NCBI GenBank assembly: GCA_035273665.1
Contig: DATEOW010000006.1
Coordinates: 62,001 to 126,000, forward strand
DNA length: 64,000 nucleotides
Source: DATEEW01 sp035273665
GTDB taxonomy: Bacteria > Pseudomonadota > Gammaproteobacteria > Burkholderiales > SG8-39
Direction: 5' to 3'
This document shows, piece by piece, positions 50,359 through 58,571 of the stretch. Both the position numbers and the translations under genes were made by a program. How positions within the stretch are numbered: the stretch's first letter is position 1; each line of letters starts with the position of its first letter. The notes beneath the pieces are model-generated. The model saw nothing but the letters and a program-made list of their open reading frames with translations. It was not told where the DNA came from and searched no databases.

Positions 50359-51304
50359 AATTGCCTGCCAGGATAGACATAACGGCCATGCGCACGGCGA
50401 TACCGAAGGTGACCTGCGGCAAGATCACGGCCTGCGATCCATCCGCGACGGTCGAGTCGATCTCGACGCCTCGATTCATGGGTCCAGGATGCATGACGAT
50501 CGCGTCTGGTTTAGCAAGCGCGAGTTTGTCCGGCGTGAGGCCGTAGTATTTAAAGTATTCCTGTGCGGAAGGCAGCAAAGGCCCGCGCATGCGTTCATTC
50601 TGCAGACGCAGCATCACAATGACATCGACATCGCGAAGGCCTTCAGTCATGTTGTGAAAGACCCGCACACCCAGCTGACTGACGCCCGTCGGCATGAGCG
50701 TTTGGGGACCGATTACACGCAAGTCGGGCGTGCCAAGCGTTGTCAACGCATGAATCAGGGAGCGCGCCACCCGCGAATGCAACACATCTCCAATGATCGC
50801 CACGGATAGTCCGGTAAATTCTTTTTTGTAATGACGGATGGTGTAAGCATCCAAAAGTCCTTGCGTCGGGTGCGCGTGGCGACCGTCACCGGCGTTGATC
50901 ACATGGAGATGTGAAGCAACATGTTGTGCGATCAAATGAGGCGCACCGCTTTGCGCATGGCGGACAACAAACATGTCCGCATCCATCGCCGTCAGATTGT
51001 CGACCGTATCGAGCAATGTTTCGCCCTTCGTCGTCGACGAGGTATTGATGTTTAGGTTGATAACATCTGCCGAGAGACGCTTTGCCGCGATTTCGAAAGT
51101 TGTCCGCGTGCGCGTCGAATTTTCGAAGAATAAATTGAACACCGATTTGCCCCGCAGCAGCGGTAGCTTTTTTACTTCTCTATCGCTGATACCGACAAAG
51201 GATGAAGCGGTGTCAAGAATATGGGTAAGTATTGCGCGGGGAAGACCTTCGATGGTGAGCAAGTGTTGCAGCTCGCCTTTTGCATTCAATTGAGGATTAC
51301 GCAT
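50357..51304 (-). CDS. pyrB: Aspartate carbamoyltransferase catalytic subunit
   Basis: Condenses carbamoyl phosphate and aspartate in pyrimidine synthesis. It is 315 aa. The carbamoyl-phosphate loop FENSTRTRTTFEIAAKRL, VVRHAQSGAPHLIAQ, NAGDGRHAHPTQGLLDAYTI and VMLRLQNERM are present, and the C-terminal MHPGPMNRGVEID is intact. No pyrI is adjacent; the inactive PyrC' downstream is the likely scaffold. ATG 51304 overlaps pyrR by 8 nt (ATGCGTAA). Confidence 0.96.
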   Translation of the reverse strand: MRNPQLNAKGELQHLLTIEGLPRAILTHILDTASSFVGISDREVKKLPLLRGKSVFNLFFENSTRTRTTFEIAAKRLSADVINLNINTSSTTKGETLLDTVDNLTAMDADMFVVRHAQSGAPHLIAQHVASHLHVINAGDGRHAHPTQGLLDAYTIRHYKKEFTGLSVAIIGDVLHSRVARSLIHALTTLGTPDLRVIGPQTLMPTGVSQLGVRVFHNMTEGLRDVDVIVMLRLQNERMRGPLLPSAQEYFKYYGLTPDKLALAKPDAIVMHPGPMNRGVEIDSTVADGSQAVILPQVTFGIAVRMAVMSILAGN

Positions 51305-51797
51305 TATCAAATCGTAGCGAAAGCTTTCCTGAAGTGTCGCGATCGAGCACGAGCATCGAATCCTTGGGAACAGTTATCTTGGCCGCCGCGTATTGCGCCG
51401 AGATCGGTAATTCGCGCTCACCTCGATCCACAAGAACGACAAGGCCGATGCTTGCGGGCCGGCCGTAATCGAAGAGCTCGTTCATGGCGCCTCGCACGGT
51501 TCGTCCCGTATAAAGCACATCATCGACGAGCAGAATGTGCCGCCCGGCGACATCGAAAGGGATATGCGAACGCTTGAGGTTTGCCTTGAGCCCGGATTGG
51601 TCAAAATCATCGCGGTAGAACGAAATATCGATTTGACCGAGCGCATGCTGCAGACCCAAGTCCTTGTGCAAGCGCTCTGCGAGCCACACGCCACCCGTGT
51701 AGATGCCCACCATGGCTGTGTCAGAATGAATACCTCGCCGCAACTGCACGAGCAGTTCCTGGTAAAGTTTTTCGGCCTCAGGAAGCTGGATGCTCAT
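51297..51797 (-). CDS. pyrR: PyrR-type bifunctional regulator/uracil phosphoribosyltransferase
   Basis: A 166-aa type I phosphoribosyltransferase of the PyrR family. The PRPP loop VDDVLYTGRTVRGAMNELFDYGRPA is intact. VGIYTGGVWLAERL and the tail RELPISAQYAAAKI are family blocks. Gram-positive PyrR regulates by RNA attenuation; I see no convincing PyrR-binding hairpin before pyrB, so regulation here is open. Translationally linked to ruvX (20-nt overlap) and pyrB. Confidence 0.92.
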   Translation of the reverse strand: MSIQLPEAEKLYQELLVQLRRGIHSDTAMVGIYTGGVWLAERLHKDLGLQHALGQIDISFYRDDFDQSGLKANLKRSHIPFDVAGRHILLVDDVLYTGRTVRGAMNELFDYGRPASIGLVVLVDRGERELPISAQYAAAKITVPKDSMLVLDRDTSGKLSLRFDNA

Positions 51798-52257
51798 TGA
51801 AATAGGCTTGCAAAATCACCTGCGCGGCGACGGGATGATTAAGATTCTTATCGCTCTTGCCGCTACGGCCTTGCTCACGCAACATCGCGCTTGCTTCGGC
51901 GGAGGACAGCCTTTCGTCGATAAAGATCACCGGTAAATGGAAGCGACCTTCAAGTTGGCGCCCGAACCGACGCGCACGACGGGTCATTTCTCGTTCTGTT
52001 CCGTCGATGGCCAAAGGCAGCCCCACTACCAGCAGAACGGGGCTCCACTCGCCCACGAGCGCCGCGATAGCGGCAAAACGCTGCTCATTGGCTTCGGCAT
52101 CGATCGCCTCGAGCGGATGTGCGACGCCAAGCATGCTCTCGCCAATGGCAACCCCGACGAACCGTTCGCCGAAATCGAAGGCCATCACGCTCCCGCTCTT
52201 TTTTGAATGAGGCCAGGAAACCGGGGCCATGATTTGATGCTTGCGCGCCTCAGGCAT
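51778..52257 (-). CDS. ruvX: RuvX/YqgF family putative Holliday-junction resolvase / pre-16S rRNA nuclease
   Basis: About 159 aa, RNase H-like fold. The first acidic motif MAFDFGERFVGVA and VVGLPLAIDGTE, IFIDERLSSAEA are conserved. The C-terminal catalytic Asp of the E. coli protein (VDSASAVIILE) aligns with His in LNHPVAAQVILQ. Family roles are 16S rRNA 5'-end processing and possibly recombination. The start is uncertain: ATG 52257 overlaps the yqgE stop (ATGCCTGA) with GAGG upstream; ATG 52230 would give 150 aa. Confidence 0.88.
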   Translation of the reverse strand: MPEARKHQIMAPVSWPHSKKSGSVMAFDFGERFVGVAIGESMLGVAHPLEAIDAEANEQRFAAIAALVGEWSPVLLVVGLPLAIDGTEREMTRRARRFGRQLEGRFHLPVIFIDERLSSAEASAMLREQGRSGKSDKNLNHPVAAQVILQAYFNEHPAS

Positions 52258-52819
52258 GCCCTGCCTCATCCGAGAGGGTCGCGTAGGAGATCCCCAACAT
52301 TTGCATTGCCGCCGCGAGGCGCGCTTCGGCGGGCATCTCGAACAAGACGTCTTCTCGGGCTTCCACACTTAACCACGCATTCTGTTTGATCTCATGCTCC
52401 AACTGACCCGCTGCCCACCCCGAGTAACCCAAGGTAACCAGGATCTGCTGAGGGCCGGCGCCCTTGCCGACTGCCTCCAAGATATCGCGCGAAGTGGTGA
52501 GTCCAATGTGATCGCGCACCGCCAAGGTCGAGGACCACTCCCCTTTGGGGCTATGCAGCACGAAACCCCGGTCGGTCTGCACCGGGCCGCCGAAATAGAC
52601 AGGCGTGTCGAAAAGCTGTGACGGCTCCAATTCGAGTTCGAGCCGCTCGAAAAGGCTCTGGAGGCTCATGTCGATGGGCCGATTGACGACGATGCCTAAG
52701 GCACCCTGCTCGTTGTGCTCACAAATATAGGTAAGGGACCGGGCAAAATAAGGATCGGCCATGTTGGGCATGGCGATGAGGAAGTGATTGGTTAAATCAA
52801 CGCTCGGCACGGTCCGCAT
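52250..52819 (-). CDS. yqgE: YqgE/DUF179 family protein
   Basis: A 189-aa soluble protein, conserved beside ruvX in most proteobacteria, of unknown function. DLTNHFLIAMPNMADPYFARSLTYICEHNEQGALGIVVNRP is shown in pieces: NHFLIAMPNMADPYFARS and CEHNEQGALGIVVNRP. PVYFGGPVQTDRGFVLH and LVTLGYSGWAAGQLEHEI are strong signatures. First gene of yqgE-ruvX-pyrR-pyrB-pyrC'. Confidence 0.95.
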   Translation of the reverse strand: MRTVPSVDLTNHFLIAMPNMADPYFARSLTYICEHNEQGALGIVVNRPIDMSLQSLFERLELELEPSQLFDTPVYFGGPVQTDRGFVLHSPKGEWSSTLAVRDHIGLTTSRDILEAVGKGAGPQQILVTLGYSGWAAGQLEHEIKQNAWLSVEAREDVLFEMPAEARLAAAMQMLGISYATLSDEAGHA

Positions 52820-52969
52820 TCTACCCGCTTGAGCGGTCGACCGCCTGCGGATTCGCCAATTTCCGGCCTTCTCCTACATTTCAAAGGCACACCGCCTTGC
52901 CGGAAGCGAATGCCCTCAGAGAAGCAATGCGTCCCGGCGCGCAGTACCTGCGGCGCCAGGATGGGGGTG

Positions 52970-55900
52970 TCAGACCAAGGTAGGCCGTTTGACGAAGGCG
53001 GCGATGTGTTCGAGCAGTTGGTCTTCCTGATACGGTTTGCCCAGGAAAACGTTCACCCCGATCTGCGCCGCATAGTTGCGGTGCTTCTCGGCGGTGCGGG
53101 AAGTGATCATGATGATCGGGATGTGTTTCAGCGCTTCGTCATGACGGACATTGCGCGTCAAATCGAAACCATCCATACGCGGCATTTCAATGTCGACGAG
53201 CATGACGTCGGGTCGCGCTTCCTGCAATTGTTCCATCGCATCGACACCGTCTTTGGCCGTGAGCACTTGATACCCCTCGCGCGCCAATAACCGGCCGGTA
53301 ATTTTCCTAACGGTCAACGAATCGTCGACGATCATGATTGTGGGCGTAGTGAGCGCCGCCACTGGGGTTGCCATCGGCGTAGCAGCGCGCACGGCGCCCT
53401 GATCATGAGAGGCGAGAATGACCGGATTGATGATCAATACGATCTCGCCGGTACCCAGCACGGTCGCCCCTGTGATACCGACGATACGGGCGAGCAGCGG
53501 CCCCGTGTTCTTCACCACGATTTCCTGGTTGCCGATCACCTCGTCGATCTGCACTGCGGCGTGATTGGCGCCGCTACGTGCGAAGAGCACCGGTGTGATG
53601 CGCGCCGCTTCGGGTTGATGCACGGCATCGCCCAGCAAATAGGGCAGATAGCGGAATGCAAAACTCCGGTCTTGCCAACGCATTTCCCCGCTTTGCTGCG
53701 CGCGCTTCAATTCTTCGGCCTTCACGTGGCGAATCTGTTCGACCATCACCGAAGGCACCGCATAGATGGTACCGCCGGCGCGCACGAGCACAGCCTGTGT
53801 CACCGCGAGCGTCAGCGGCAAGAAAATAGTGAAGCGCGTGCCTTGCCCAGGGACAGAAGTCGTATCGACCCGTCCGCCCAAGGCGGTAATTTCGTTTTTG
53901 ACAACGTCCATGCCGACGCCGCGGCCGGACAATTGCGTCACTTCACTGGCGGTCGAGAAGCCGGGGTGGAAAATAAACTCGGCAATTTCACTTTCGCCCA
54001 ACTCAGCATCCGCGGCGATTAGCCCGAGACTGAGCGCCTTGGCGCGAATGCGGTCGTAGTCCAGGCCGGCGCCGTCATCCGACACGGCCAACATGACTTC
54101 ATTGCCCTCTTGCCGCACTTCAACGGTGATTTCGCCGATTTCATTCTTGCCGCGCGCGCGCCGTACGTCTGCCGCTTCGATACCATGCGCCACGCAATTG
54201 CGCAGCATATGTTCAAAAGGCGCCGTAATGCGCTCGAGCACGGAACGATCCAATTCAGCCTGGCTACCGCGAATATCCAACACGGCCCGTTTACCGGAGT
54301 CTTTGGTCGCCTGTCGCACAACGCGATAGAGGCGTTCGGTGACGCTCGCGAAGGGCACCATGCGAATACGCATCAGATCGCCTTGCAAGTCGCGTGTCAT
54401 GCGTGCCTGCGCCATGAGCGCTGCATCGGCCTCGTCAAGCGCTTTGAGCAAGTTATTGTGAACCGTAGAAACGTCGTTCACGCTTTCGGCCATCATCCGC
54501 GTCAATTCCTGGAAGCGGCTGAAACGGTCCATTTCCAGCGGATCGAACTCGACATGCTTTTCCTGGGCCAAGCTCATTTTCGACTGCATCTGCGATTCGG
54601 CTTGAATCTCGATTTCACGCAATTGCGTGCGCAGGCGGCTAACGTTCTCGGTCAGATCGTGTACGGAGAACTTGAGCGTGCGCATTTCGCCTTCGATACG
54701 GCTACGCGCAATACTGACCTCGCCCGCTTCATTAACTAAGCGGTCGATGGTATCGGCGCGCACGCGCAACATCGCTCGCTGTGCTGCAGCGACTTCCAAT
54801 TCTTCGGGTGTGGCGGGAGCCGGCGGCTGCATCGGCGTCGGCGCGACCGCGACGGAGCTCACGGTTTCCGCGGGAATTTCTTCCGCAACGCTCGGCTCGA
54901 AGACCGGCGCATCTGCTACAACCGGCGCTTCAGGTACCAACGCATTCGGATCGAGCAGATGCTCATATAGCGAATTCAGGCGGTCGTACGCCATTTCCAA
55001 ATCGTCAAACAAACTGCCCGGTAGATTCTTCAAGGCGAGCGCATTTTCGACGCGGGTTTCCATGGTGTGGGTCAATTCGCCCAACGCCATCGCGCCCGTC
55101 ATCCGAGCCGAACCCTTCAATGTGTGCAAACTGCGCTGAAGCGAATGCCCTGCGGCCACATTGCCCGGGTTGTCGCGCCAATCGCGCAACCCTGCGCCGA
55201 TGGCAGGCATCAGTTCTTGCGCTTCTTCCAGGAAGATTGGAAGAAGTTGCGGATCCAGGTCATCGTCAACGCGACCGCGACGACGCTCACGCTCAATCCG
55301 TTCCTCTTCCTCCGTCATGCGCTCAGAGAAAGGTTCAGCGCCCGACGAGGGGAAGCTAAGAACGTTTGCCGGCATTTCGTTCGCGGTGATATGACCGAAA
55401 GCGCTCGGCATCACTTCAGGCGCCGCAGCTTCTTCGGTTGGCAGCACTTCCATCATGCCGGAAAAGTCCAGCTCGACCGGCGCATCGGTTATTGGGGATT
55501 CCGACGCGTTCATTTGTACGAAATCGGGCAGGCTTTCCGGCGAAAGCACAGGCAATGCGTTCAAACGATCGACCAGCGTTTGAGCGGAAGGTGGCAAGCG
55601 GCGCGCTGCCACCTGCTCCACCATGTCATCCAGTTGCGCAAGCGCATCGGCGATTGCAGCCCGGCTTTCAGCCTCGATATTCTGATTGTCGATGCGATCG
55701 AGCAGATGCTCGAAGGCCTGTCCTACTTGTTCGATTGCATCAATGCGAACCGTACCTGCGATTCCGTTCAGCGTATGTGCGGCGCGCTTGAAGTCGTCGC
55801 TCGGCGCGGCCGGAGAATGGGTCATGCGCATTTGTGCGATTAACGCACGCGCTTCGTCGACGAAAATTCGGTAAAGGGATGCAGATAATTCCACATCGCC

Positions 55901-58465
55901 TACGGCCACTGTTTCGGACGATTCGACAGCGTTCGTGTCGCCGGTCGGGCTGAAATCCAAGGATTCGGCAGCCGATTCCTCAGATACGATGGAGGGTGCG
56001 CGAACCTCTGAGGTCGACTCAGCCGCCGCGACGGGCGGCGAGAGCTCCCCCAATGGTTCACCTGATTTCACTTTCTCGGCCGCTGCGACAACCGCGCTCT
56101 CATCGGGACTTGCTCCGCCCGCTTTTAATGTAATGACCGCTTGGTCGAAGAAACTGCGCGCATACTCGATCAGCGTAAGCAGATCGGGCGTCGCCGAACG
56201 TTCTTCTTCCAACCAACGATTCAGAACCTGCTCTACCGACCACGCCGCTTCGCCCAGACGTGTCAGACCAACCATGCGGCCACTGCCTTTGAGCGTATGG
56301 AAGCCGCGGCGAATAGTCCGCATCACATCGATGTTCTGCGTGTCGTCACGCGCGATCACCAGATGGTCGGCAATGGTCTGCAATACTTCGCCCGCTTCTT
56401 CGAGATAAACCGACAGAAGCTCAGCATCAACCGTTTCGTCGCTTGCCTTCAGTAACTTGGCAGCTTCCGCAGAATGCGCATGCACCGCTGTAGACGGCGC
56501 AATGTTTTGCATCACTTGCGAAATCTCGGCGTCGAAGGGTTTCACCGTCGACACTTCCATCAGTGCGAGCATTTCGCCAATGCGCTGAGCAAGCGAGGCA
56601 TGAGAGACGAGGTTAGCGTCTTTTTGAATTGCAGTAAGGTTCGCGCGCAGGATATCTTTGAGCCGCCCATCTTCAGGCTGTTGACGCCACGCTTCGAACT
56701 GGCGCTCCAATTCCCGCTTCGCCGCGCCGATTTCGGTTTCGACCGTCGAGCCATGCGTCTGCGCTTCGATGGTTTCGCCGCCCATACCTTCTTGGGCGCC
56801 GATGGGTTTCATCGTGGCATCGAAGTCTGCTTTGCCGTGCTGAAGCGCTTCAACGTAGAAACCGAGCCCTGACAGCACACCGGCGACGCGTTCAAAATCT
56901 TCTGCGCTCGGTTTGTAGTCCGATTGACTAAAACGCTGAATTTCGACTGCGGTCTGCGCAAGAGCGGCGGCAGCACGATCTTCGTTCAACATCGTCAAAG
57001 CGCCCATCACCTGCCGCACGGGTTTGTCCAAGCCGACGAGTTCGCCACGCTGGTTTTCGTCGCGGAAGAAGGCGTCAAGCGCCTGTTCGATCGCGCGTAG
57101 CGAAGCTTGAATCTCCGAGACGACCTGGGACATGAGCAAACGCTCTTGCGCACGGCGCGACATTTCGTCCAGCAACGGGATCGGCACGACACTGGTCAGC
57201 GTGGTGCCGCTCATGCAACCTTGCAGGCGCTCGTTCATGATGCGCACCTGCTCGGCAAACTGTTCGCTTGGTTTATCCAGCGTGTCGAGCGCGTTCTCGA
57301 TCAGCAGCAATGCTGTGGCAACTTCCATTGCCGCGGAATCGTCACAGCGTTCAGGATTTTCGTTGGCCCAATCTGCGACAGCGGATAGTTGTTCTGTCAG
57401 CGCGCGCAACTTTTCTTCGCCCAAGGCGACGGCATAACCGGCGATCTGTTCGGCCTGATCGCGGAAACTGCTGATGCTCGGACGATGGCCGGAGGCGACC
57501 TTGTTCCAAGTGGACTTGGCGGTGTTCACCAACTCGCGCAATGCGCGTTTGGCCGGCGGCGGCGCAGTGGCATCGCCTTTCACGGTCAAGCTGTCGGGAA
57601 TGGTCGAAGCCAGTTGATAGACCTCGTGCACTTGACGCACGTGATCAGTGACCGGTTTTGCGCGAGCGACGGTGAAGAGCGCCTCGCGCATGAGCCGCTC
57701 GGCGACAGCCGTCGGCCCTTCGATAACCCGTTTAAGTTGTTGCTCGATGCGGTTGCAAAGCCGTTGAATCGCCGGCTGTGCAGGCACGGCGCGGCCGGCA
57801 AGCGCATCGAAGAAACCAAGTGCCACCCACCAAAAGGCGCGCTGCGCCGGATTGGTCTGCACCGCTTCGACTGCCGCAACGGCGACGCGCATGCCTTCGA
57901 CGCCACTCCAGTCATGCCGTAACCACTTGAGCAAGCCTCGTTGATAACGAGCGCGCTGACGGCGAAGATACAAAGGCATCTGCTCCGGCGCTACAGTGAC
58001 GGGCGGATGTTCGCGGCGCGGCGGACGGCGCGTGAGATCGGGATAATAAAGATCGATCGGATCCGGTGCGCGACCGCGCGCGATCACGACATCCGCATAC
58101 AGGGGATAAAGTTTCAGCGGTTGATTCGGCCCGCCGGCCAGCAACTCTTCGAGATAGCCGCCAATTGCGGCGTATGCTTCCTGAATCGCTTTTTGGGCGT
58201 TGGAAAGCGGCGCTTCCTCGCTCCCCGCGAAGTCGCTCAGCAAGCCTTCCACTTCTTCGGACAAACGCGTCACGCCGTCGAGACCGACGATCTGCAACGC
58301 GCCATGCGCCTGGTGGAAATGCTTCTGCGCCGTCTTCAGCGAAGCTTTATCGTCGCTGTTGGCGAGATAGGTGCGCAAGGCCTCGCGCGAACGCTCCAAA
58401 GCCTGATCGATCTCGCCTTTCACCCAAGTCAGCGGACCTACATCGAAGTTGCTCGGCTTGCTCAT
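52970..58465 (-). CDS. chpA: Hybrid CheA-type histidine kinase of the Pil-Chp system (ChpA/PilL)
   Basis: An 1831-aa cytoplasmic kinase for twitching motility. Order of parts: a degenerate Hpt at the N-terminus (H54 in QAHGALQIVG); Hpt at about 690-790 (H723, HTLKGSGRM); Hpt at about 870-965 (H897, HTLNGIAG); Hpt at about 1080-1180 (H1114, HTLKGSARM); acidic and Ala/Pro linkers between; dimerisation about 1230-1400; HATPase about 1410-1560 (N box NCVAHGIEAADVRRA, DDGAGLDYDRI, GRGVGMDVVKNEI); CheW-like about 1560-1700; receiver about 1710-1829 (MLVDIEMPRMDG). P. aeruginosa ChpA is larger with more phosphotransfer sites. It phosphorylates PilG and PilH. Confidence 0.95.
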   Translation of the reverse strand: MSKPSNFDVGPLTWVKGEIDQALERSREALRTYLANSDDKASLKTAQKHFHQAHGALQIVGLDGVTRLSEEVEGLLSDFAGSEEAPLSNAQKAIQEAYAAIGGYLEELLAGGPNQPLKLYPLYADVVIARGRAPDPIDLYYPDLTRRPPRREHPPVTVAPEQMPLYLRRQRARYQRGLLKWLRHDWSGVEGMRVAVAAVEAVQTNPAQRAFWWVALGFFDALAGRAVPAQPAIQRLCNRIEQQLKRVIEGPTAVAERLMREALFTVARAKPVTDHVRQVHEVYQLASTIPDSLTVKGDATAPPPAKRALRELVNTAKSTWNKVASGHRPSISSFRDQAEQIAGYAVALGEEKLRALTEQLSAVADWANENPERCDDSAAMEVATALLLIENALDTLDKPSEQFAEQVRIMNERLQGCMSGTTLTSVVPIPLLDEMSRRAQERLLMSQVVSEIQASLRAIEQALDAFFRDENQRGELVGLDKPVRQVMGALTMLNEDRAAAALAQTAVEIQRFSQSDYKPSAEDFERVAGVLSGLGFYVEALQHGKADFDATMKPIGAQEGMGGETIEAQTHGSTVETEIGAAKRELERQFEAWRQQPEDGRLKDILRANLTAIQKDANLVSHASLAQRIGEMLALMEVSTVKPFDAEISQVMQNIAPSTAVHAHSAEAAKLLKASDETVDAELLSVYLEEAGEVLQTIADHLVIARDDTQNIDVMRTIRRGFHTLKGSGRMVGLTRLGEAAWSVEQVLNRWLEEERSATPDLLTLIEYARSFFDQAVITLKAGGASPDESAVVAAAEKVKSGEPLGELSPPVAAAESTSEVRAPSIVSEESAAESLDFSPTGDTNAVESSETVAVGDVELSASLYRIFVDEARALIAQMRMTHSPAAPSDDFKRAAHTLNGIAGTVRIDAIEQVGQAFEHLLDRIDNQNIEAESRAAIADALAQLDDMVEQVAARRLPPSAQTLVDRLNALPVLSPESLPDFVQMNASESPITDAPVELDFSGMMEVLPTEEAAAPEVMPSAFGHITANEMPANVLSFPSSGAEPFSERMTEEEERIERERRRGRVDDDLDPQLLPIFLEEAQELMPAIGAGLRDWRDNPGNVAAGHSLQRSLHTLKGSARMTGAMALGELTHTMETRVENALALKNLPGSLFDDLEMAYDRLNSLYEHLLDPNALVPEAPVVADAPVFEPSVAEEIPAETVSSVAVAPTPMQPPAPATPEELEVAAAQRAMLRVRADTIDRLVNEAGEVSIARSRIEGEMRTLKFSVHDLTENVSRLRTQLREIEIQAESQMQSKMSLAQEKHVEFDPLEMDRFSRFQELTRMMAESVNDVSTVHNNLLKALDEADAALMAQARMTRDLQGDLMRIRMVPFASVTERLYRVVRQATKDSGKRAVLDIRGSQAELDRSVLERITAPFEHMLRNCVAHGIEAADVRRARGKNEIGEITVEVRQEGNEVMLAVSDDGAGLDYDRIRAKALSLGLIAADAELGESEIAEFIFHPGFSTASEVTQLSGRGVGMDVVKNEITALGGRVDTTSVPGQGTRFTIFLPLTLAVTQAVLVRAGGTIYAVPSVMVEQIRHVKAEELKRAQQSGEMRWQDRSFAFRYLPYLLGDAVHQPEAARITPVLFARSGANHAAVQIDEVIGNQEIVVKNTGPLLARIVGITGATVLGTGEIVLIINPVILASHDQGAVRAATPMATPVAALTTPTIMIVDDSLTVRKITGRLLAREGYQVLTAKDGVDAMEQLQEARPDVMLVDIEMPRMDGFDLTRNVRHDEALKHIPIIMITSRTAEKHRNYAAQIGVNVFLGKPYQEDQLLEHIAAFVKRPTLV

Positions 58466-58571
58466 CCCTGCGAACCTTATAAGCGTTTTATTGCGAACGG
58501 CTGTTTTCTCTCAACAGCCCGATCAATTGCGGCCGCCCACCAGCAACAAGGGCGGACCGCGACGATCCTGC

